A stretch of DNA of 10,889 bases, taken from positions 1 through 10,889 of the forward strand of contig DGTU01000087.1 in the NCBI GenBank assembly GCA_002394465.1, written 5' to 3'. Both the position numbers and the translations under genes were made by a program. The notes below the pieces were generated by a model. It was not told the origin of the DNA. It saw nothing but the letters and a program-made list of their open reading frames with translations, and searched no databases. The stretch comes from Treponema sp. UBA4328. Lineage in GTDB: Bacteria; Spirochaetota; Spirochaetia; Treponematales; Treponemataceae. Each line of letters starts with the position of its first letter. Position 1 is the stretch's first letter. Of this stretch, positions 6,508-10,889 are shown one piece after another.

Positions 6508-7347
6508 TTATTTATCGGCAGTTCTGAAACTCTGCTGAAGTTTACCCATGACATCGTCCAGAACTATTCTATAGATTTTTTTATTGATTCTTTTCTGTGT
6601 TTCTTCATCCAGATCCGGCGAACCATCCTTCTTGATGAACATGAATACGCACAGATTCTTGGAATGCTCGTCGCGCTTCATTATCAGCGTAACGTCAGAT
6701 ACAAAAGGCTCACCGTTTACGGAAAGGCTTGCATCCGGAATTTTCATGAAAATACTGAGGTCATTCGTACTCGTACTGAGAGCGCACCTGAAATGTGAAA
6801 TATTAACATCAAGAATACGTGCATTGTACTTAGTTCCGTCATGCTCAAATGAGACGATGCTGTTTTCATCGCAATTTGCACGGACAAGATTTCGCCTTCC
6901 CTTTGCACCGCATGCAGCAAGTGTGCTCATGATTGAATCAAAATTATTGTGATTGTGTGCAGACAGCGCAAAACATCCGGCTCCAATCTGCAGTTCACGG
7001 ATATAGTAATCCTTTATTCTTTCTTCATCGGCGGCATTTTCGCGTGATGAATAGAATATTCCTATAAGTCCTTCGTCACCGAAATCGTCATGAAGTTTTT
7101 TAACGTATGATTTCCATTCAATACCGTCGATTGTGGAATCGATATTGAAGTAAAAAATTGCCTCAGGATAAAGCCTGTTTATGATTTCAACTTTTTTCTG
7201 TATTGAGCAGGTATAATCATCATTGATGATATAAGTTTCATACCCATGCTGCAGGAACTCTTCAAGATACGCCTTCGGAATGAGTGACGTATCCGGAGCA
7301 ATAAAAAAAGTTTTACGACCGAACAGTTCTACATCTTCTTTTTTCAT
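6508..7347 (-). CDS. Pseudo-receiver / PilZ-like protein, possible c-di-GMP effector
   Basis: I do not know a named gene for this 279-aa soluble protein, but two parts are visible. Residues about 8-145 look like a Rossmann or receiver-like alpha/beta domain (strands KTFFIA, YETYII, AIFYFNID, LIGIFYS), but I cannot identify an intact phospho-acceptor triad. Residues about 148-270 resemble a PilZ domain: GRRNLVR contains the RxxxR motif (R152, R156). The strand pair KYNARILDVNISHF follows, with D180/N182 and S184 where PilZ has [D/N]xSxxG; the final Gly is Arg187. Further strands (LSIFMKI, VTLIMK, CVFMFIKK) and a C-terminal helix follow as in PilZ proteins. PilZ domains bind cyclic di-GMP in many bacteria, so a signalling role is inferred. 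It lies upstream of the chemoreceptor in the same orientation. Its start lacks a usable Shine-Dalgarno and sits just behind a TATAAT box. Confidence 0.6.
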   Translation of the reverse strand: MKKEDVELFGRKTFFIAPDTSLIPKAYLEEFLQHGYETYIINDDYTCSIQKKVEIINRLYPEAIFYFNIDSTIDGIEWKSYVKKLHDDFGDEGLIGIFYSSRENAADEERIKDYYIRELQIGAGCFALSAHNHNNFDSIMSTLAACGAKGRRNLVRANCDENSIVSFEHDGTKYNARILDVNISHFRCALSTSTNDLSIFMKIPDASLSVNGEPFVSDVTLIMKRDEHSKNLCVFMFIKKDGSPDLDEETQKRINKKIYRIVLDDVMGKLQQSFRTADK

Positions 7348-7354
7348 ACCTTAA

Positions 7355-7383
7355 ATTATAACCCTTAAATACAAAAAAATAAA
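7355..7383 (-). promoter_or_regulatory. Candidate sigma-70-type promoter for the PilZ-like/MCP/lemA cluster
   Basis: A perfect TATAAT -10 hexamer lies at 7360-7355 on the minus strand, 7 bp before the ATG at 7347. The -35 position with a 17-bp spacer reads TTTATT, a poor match, within a very AT-rich stretch that may act as an UP element. Transcription would start at or next to the ATG, giving a nearly leaderless mRNA. The 177-bp gap 7348-7524 otherwise contains only AT-rich DNA and the terminator of the upstream gene. Confidence 0.55.
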
Positions 7384-7390
7384 TTTTTTT
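7373..7390. repeat. A7-TAAA-T7 inverted repeat (A/T tract)
   Basis: Seven A (7373-7379), TAAA, then seven T (7384-7390) form a self-complementary A/T tract just upstream of the candidate promoter. Such tracts bend DNA and can stimulate transcription as UP-like elements. A weak AU-only hairpin is also possible. The role is unproven. Confidence 0.5.
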
Positions 7391-7463
7391 CATACATAAT
7401 AACAGAATATAAATAATTTCTTATTTTAATTTAATCAAAAAACTATTGAACTAACCGGCATAA

Positions 7464-7505
7464 ATAAAAAAATCCTGACGCCGGTTTAACATGACGCCAG
7501 GATTT
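7464..7505 (-). terminator. Rho-independent terminator after the activase gene
   Basis: On the minus strand AAATCCTG (7505-7498) pairs with CAGGATTT (7477-7470) around a 20-nt loop that can add a few extra pairs. A T-run continues to about 7466 and, after one A, further. It starts about 20 bp after the stop codon of the large activase gene and precedes the PilZ-like gene, so it separates two transcription units. Confidence 0.85.
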
Positions 7506-7524
7506 CCTGTCAATTAACTGAATG

Positions 7525-10500
7525 TCAGTTTGATGATGTGGTTGCAGGGATTACGTTTCGTGCATCAATAGGATCAGTATCGATGAACTGTGCCCCGCCG
7601 CTTGCATACTGAATTACAGGATCTACCGGACCTTTTTTAGTCCAGATTTTTCCGTTCTTCATTTCATCAGGGTTGTTGCCGATCGGAGCATTGCTCAGGA
7701 GCAGCTTAAGCCTGTTGAGCTGGTTAACTTCAGAAGCACCCGGATCATAGTCAATCGCACTGATATTTGCATTAGGGAACCTTCTTCTAAGCTCCTTAAT
7801 CATACCCTTTCCGGTTACATGGTTCGGAAGACATGCGAACGGCTGGATACATGCGATGCTCGGAGCACCTTCGTGAATAAGTTCAATCATTTCTGCTGTA
7901 AGGAACCAGCCTTCACCCGTAATGTTTCCGAGCTGAACGATTCCTTCAACGCTCTTCATAAGATCCCAGATCGAATTCGGCGCATCAAAACGGCGGCTCT
8001 GGCGGAGCTTTCTCTTCATGTAGCCCCTGTAACGTTCAAGGAACCAGACGAAAAGTTTTGCCATGCGTGCATCCGATTTAGGGAATGCAAGTTCCTTGTA
8101 ACGGAAGGTTCCGTCTGAGAATGCGTAAAAGAAGAAGTCCATAAAATCAGGCATTACACATTCAGCGCCTTCACGTTCAATTACGTTTACGATGTCGTTG
8201 TTTGCAGTCGGATGGAATTTTACGAGAATCTCACCGACAACGCCGACACGCGGCTTTTTAACCGGAAGAATCGGAAGATTATCAAAATCCTTAATGATTC
8301 CGCGGATGATTTTTCTGTATTTGAATATTGAATTTGACTTCAATGCTTCACTTGCCTTTGCATTCCATTTTTCATAGAGGCGGTTTGCACTTCCAGGTTC
8401 TGCTTCATACGGACGTACCCTGTAAAGAACGCGCATGAGGAGGTCGCCGATAAACATCGACATCATTGCCTTGTGAACCATTCCCGGAGTGAATTTAAAT
8501 CCAGGATTCTTTTCCATTCCGAGCGCATTAAGCGAAATTACAGGAATATGTCCCCAGCCTGCGTCATTGAGCGCACGACGGATAAAGCCGATATAGTTCG
8601 TTGCACGGCATCCGCCGCCTGTCTGAGTAATAATCAGCGCAGTCTTGTTCAGGTCATACTTTCCTGATTCAAGGGCTTCAATCATCTGTCCGGTTACGAG
8701 AATTGACGGATAGCATGCATCGTTGTTGACGAACTTTAGACCGTAATCAACGGCTTTCGGATCAACTGCATCGAGAACCTTAAAGTTATAGCCCGAATAC
8801 TGGAACGCCTTCTCAAGCAGCCTCATGTGGATCGGTGAAATCTGCGGAGAAAGGATTGTATATTCGTGTTTCATCTCTTCGGTGAAGACTACACGCTGGT
8901 ATGCAGCACTCTTAATTACAGGCTTCTTAGGATTTCTGCGTCGTGCCTTGACGGCAGCAATAAGCGAACGAATACGGATGCGGACTGCACCAAGGTTAGA
9001 GCCTTCGTCAATCTTGATGAGGGTATACATACGGCTCTTTGCCTTCATGATTTCATCAACCTGATCTGCAGTTACTGCATCAAGACCACAGCCGAATGAA
9101 GTAAGCTGTACGATTTCAAGGTTCGGCATTCCGGCAACAAAGCTTGCTGCCCTGTACAGGCGGTTATGATATGTCCACTGGTCAATGATTCTCAAAGGAC
9201 GTTCGATTGAACCGAGGTGGGCAACGGAATCTTCCGTGAAAACTGCAAGTCCAAGACCGTGAATCATTTCAGGAATACCATGGTTGATTTCCGGATCAAG
9301 GTGGTACGGACGTCCAGCAAGAACGATACCGCTTCCACCGGTTACAACAAGCTGTTCGAGGGCTTCTTCTGCTGCACGCTGTGTATCAACCTTGAACTGA
9401 AGCTGCTCTTCCCAGCCTGCATCGACAGCCTTGTAAACCTGTTCTTTTGTAAGGGTCGGGAAATGCTTGTGAAGTTCCTCATAGACACGTTCACGCAGGC
9501 GCGGAAGGTCATAAATCGGGAGGAACGGATTCATAAACAGAAGGTCATCTGCTTCATTTATAGTATCAAGGTTGTGCTTGAGGACTTCAGGATATGAAGT
9601 TACTACAGGACAGTTATAGTGGTTTCCAGCACCTGCATCTTCGATTTTTTCATACGGAATACACGGATAGAAAATGAATTTGCAGCCCATCTTGATGAGC
9701 GATTCCATGTGTCCGTGAGAAATTTTTGCCGGATAACATACAGATTCAGAAGGAATTGAATCAATTCCCCTTTCATAAATCATTCTGCTTGAACGCGGAG
9801 AAGTCCTTACCTGGAAACCGAGTTTCGTGAACATCGTAAACCAGAGCGGATAATTTTCGTACATGTTGAGTACGCGCGGAATTCCGACGATACCCATAGG
9901 AGCTTCTTCAAGCTTGAGCGGAACGTAATGATTGAAAAGCCTCTTGTATTTCCAGTCAAACAGGTTCGGAAGTTCAATGTCAGATTCTTCAACACCGGTA
10001 TTTGCCTTGTTTGAACCGTCAACCGTCTGTGCAGTTTCATCTTTAAGCTGGTGGCGTTCAAGTCCCTTTTCACAGCGGTTTCCCGTAATGAACTGGCGTT
10101 TTGCTCCGTTTGTAGTAAATGTATTGATTGTAAGGAGACAGTTATTCTGACATCCGCCGCATCGCGTAAGGTCAAGTTCAACCTTGAATGATTCAAGCTG
10201 ATCGAGTGTTGCAATATTTGAAACAATCTTCGGCGGAACCCATCCTTTTTCCTGTCCCGGTTTAGGAGCCGTAAGGTCACACCACTGATCATATGCAATA
10301 AGTGCAGAACCGTAGGCACCCATGAGGCCGGCAACATCGGGACGGAATACGTTTACACCGGCAATTTTTTCGAATGCACGGAGAACTGCATCATTATAGA
10401 ATGTACCGCCCTGAACTACGACTTTTGTACCGATTTCGCTTGCACGGCGGAGCTTGATTACCTTAAAGAGGGCATTCTTGATTACTGAATATGAAAGGCC

Positions 10501-10889
10501 GGCTGAAATGTCTGCAACCGTAGCACCTTCTTTCTGAGCCTGCTTAACGCGGCTGTTCATGAATACGGTACAGCGTGAACCGAGGTCAACCGGTTTTTTT
10601 GCAAGGAGTGCAATCTTAGAAAATTCACGGATATCAAGATTCATCGTATTTGCAAAGTTTGCAAGGAATGAGCCGCAGCCTGCAGAACATGCTTCATTAA
10701 GCTGGATTGCAGTAATGGCACCGTCCTTCATACGGAGGCACTTCATGTCCTGACCGCCGATATCAAGAAGGAATTCAACGCCCGGAACAAAGAATTCAGC
10801 AGCGCGGTAGTGGGTGATGGTTTCGACTTCACCGGCATCTACGCCGAGGGCTGCCTGGAAAAGAGCTTCACCGTAACCTGTAGAAACGG
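7525..10889 (-). CDS. Large 2-hydroxyacyl-CoA dehydratase activase-like protein with DUF2229 (5' end cut off by window)
   Basis: The frame stays open to the right edge: 47 codons precede the internal ATG at 10746 and encode family-conserved sequence (STGYGEALF, THYRAAEFFVPGVEFLLDIGGQD). The gene therefore starts outside the window, and at least 1120 residues are visible. Numbering from the edge, residues 1-200 belong to the BadF/BadG/BcrA/BcrD ATPase family (ASKHA fold): LDIGGQD (41-47), and C67 (NEACSAGCGSF) and C106 (GSRCTVF) match the two cysteines that hold the [4Fe-4S] cluster between subunits of HgdC-type activases. A CGGCxxxC motif plus a later Cys (243, 246, 250, 272) may bind metal. 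From about 328 comes a DUF2229-type, HgdB-like region (ESVCYPAKISHGHME, FYPCIPYE, FGCGLDAVTADQ). Later Cys motifs are NDACYPSI, GGGCRATNYIG and IQPFACLPNHVTGKG. The activase domain is expected to drive ATP-dependent low-potential electron transfer; the substrate is unknown. Confidence 0.9.
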   Translation of the reverse strand, partial: VSTGYGEALFQAALGVDAGEVETITHYRAAEFFVPGVEFLLDIGGQDMKCLRMKDGAITAIQLNEACSAGCGSFLANFANTMNLDIREFSKIALLAKKPVDLGSRCTVFMNSRVKQAQKEGATVADISAGLSYSVIKNALFKVIKLRRASEIGTKVVVQGGTFYNDAVLRAFEKIAGVNVFRPDVAGLMGAYGSALIAYDQWCDLTAPKPGQEKGWVPPKIVSNIATLDQLESFKVELDLTRCGGCQNNCLLTINTFTTNGAKRQFITGNRCEKGLERHQLKDETAQTVDGSNKANTGVEESDIELPNLFDWKYKRLFNHYVPLKLEEAPMGIVGIPRVLNMYENYPLWFTMFTKLGFQVRTSPRSSRMIYERGIDSIPSESVCYPAKISHGHMESLIKMGCKFIFYPCIPYEKIEDAGAGNHYNCPVVTSYPEVLKHNLDTINEADDLLFMNPFLPIYDLPRLRERVYEELHKHFPTLTKEQVYKAVDAGWEEQLQFKVDTQRAAEEALEQLVVTGGSGIVLAGRPYHLDPEINHGIPEMIHGLGLAVFTEDSVAHLGSIERPLRIIDQWTYHNRLYRAASFVAGMPNLEIVQLTSFGCGLDAVTADQVDEIMKAKSRMYTLIKIDEGSNLGAVRIRIRSLIAAVKARRRNPKKPVIKSAAYQRVVFTEEMKHEYTILSPQISPIHMRLLEKAFQYSGYNFKVLDAVDPKAVDYGLKFVNNDACYPSILVTGQMIEALESGKYDLNKTALIITQTGGGCRATNYIGFIRRALNDAGWGHIPVISLNALGMEKNPGFKFTPGMVHKAMMSMFIGDLLMRVLYRVRPYEAEPGSANRLYEKWNAKASEALKSNSIFKYRKIIRGIIKDFDNLPILPVKKPRVGVVGEILVKFHPTANNDIVNVIEREGAECVMPDFMDFFFYAFSDGTFRYKELAFPKSDARMAKLFVWFLERYRGYMKRKLRQSRRFDAPNSIWDLMKSVEGIVQLGNITGEGWFLTAEMIELIHEGAPSIACIQPFACLPNHVTGKGMIKELRRRFPNANISAIDYDPGASEVNQLNRLKLLLSNAPIGNNPDEMKNGKIWTKKGPVDPVIQYASGGAQFIDTDPIDARNVIPATTSSN

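Noticed and set aside
6584..6952. 122-aa plus-strand open frame opposite the PilZ-like gene
   Set aside because: It is a shadow frame with no recognisable motif; the minus-strand frame fills the whole region and has domain-like structure.
7478..7497. Short direct repeat GACGCC within the 7464-7505 hairpin as an attachment-site core
   Set aside because: It is only 6 bp, lies inside a clear terminator loop, and there is no integrase or other mobile-element gene nearby.
9217..9597. 126-aa plus-strand open frame inside the activase gene
   Set aside because: It is antisense to a strongly conserved coding region, has no recognisable domain, and I saw no reason to think it is translated.
9807..10337. 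176-aa minus-strand open frame overlapping the activase gene in another frame
   Set aside because: Its composition is unlike a folded protein (rich in Arg, Leu, Ser) and it lies entirely within conserved activase sequence.
10744..10746. ATG at 10746 as the start of the activase gene
   Set aside because: The frame is open for 47 more codons to the window edge and encodes conserved family motifs (TGYGE, LDIGGQD), so this Met is internal.

Overview
The window looks like ordinary core chromosome of an anaerobic, motile spirochaete, most likely a gut or rumen Treponema. I infer this from recalled resemblance of the DnaX, LemA and chemoreceptor proteins to treponemal ones, from the chemoreceptor beside a PilZ-like gene, and from the very large CoA-dehydratase activase typical of strict anaerobes. 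No database search was possible. There are no mobile elements, CRISPR arrays, tRNAs or rRNAs.

Layout, left to right. The left edge holds the last 29 codons of a plus-strand phosphate acetyltransferase gene (pta). It converges on the minus-strand genes across a two-way terminator at about 112-163. Everything else is on the minus strand. Read in the direction of transcription, from right to left: (i) a huge 5'-truncated activase/DUF2229 gene (7525 to beyond 10889) ending in a terminator at 7464-7505; (ii) a 177-bp AT-rich gap with a TATAAT promoter element placed so that the next mRNA would be almost leaderless; (iii) a pseudo-receiver/PilZ-like protein; (iv) a dCache methyl-accepting chemotaxis protein; (v) lemA and a TPM-domain (YgcG-like) gene overlapping by one base; (vi) the conserved replication/repair trio dnaX, ebfC, recR. 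Gaps within (iii)-(vi) are at most 32 bp and I see no internal terminator, so the seven genes could form one transcript of about 7.2 kb ending at the shared terminator.

Functionally, the PilZ-like protein and chemoreceptor suggest a link between c-di-GMP and chemotaxis. LemA and the TPM protein form a known but poorly understood envelope pair. DnaX (clamp loader), EbfC (nucleoid-associated) and RecR (recombination mediator) are housekeeping.

The observation most worth testing is an A7 slippery run inside dnaX, at the junction of the low-complexity linker and the C-terminal domain. It has a -1 stop five codons later and an upstream GGAG, which together suggest programmed production of a short gamma-like protein. 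I found no convincing wholly new system.
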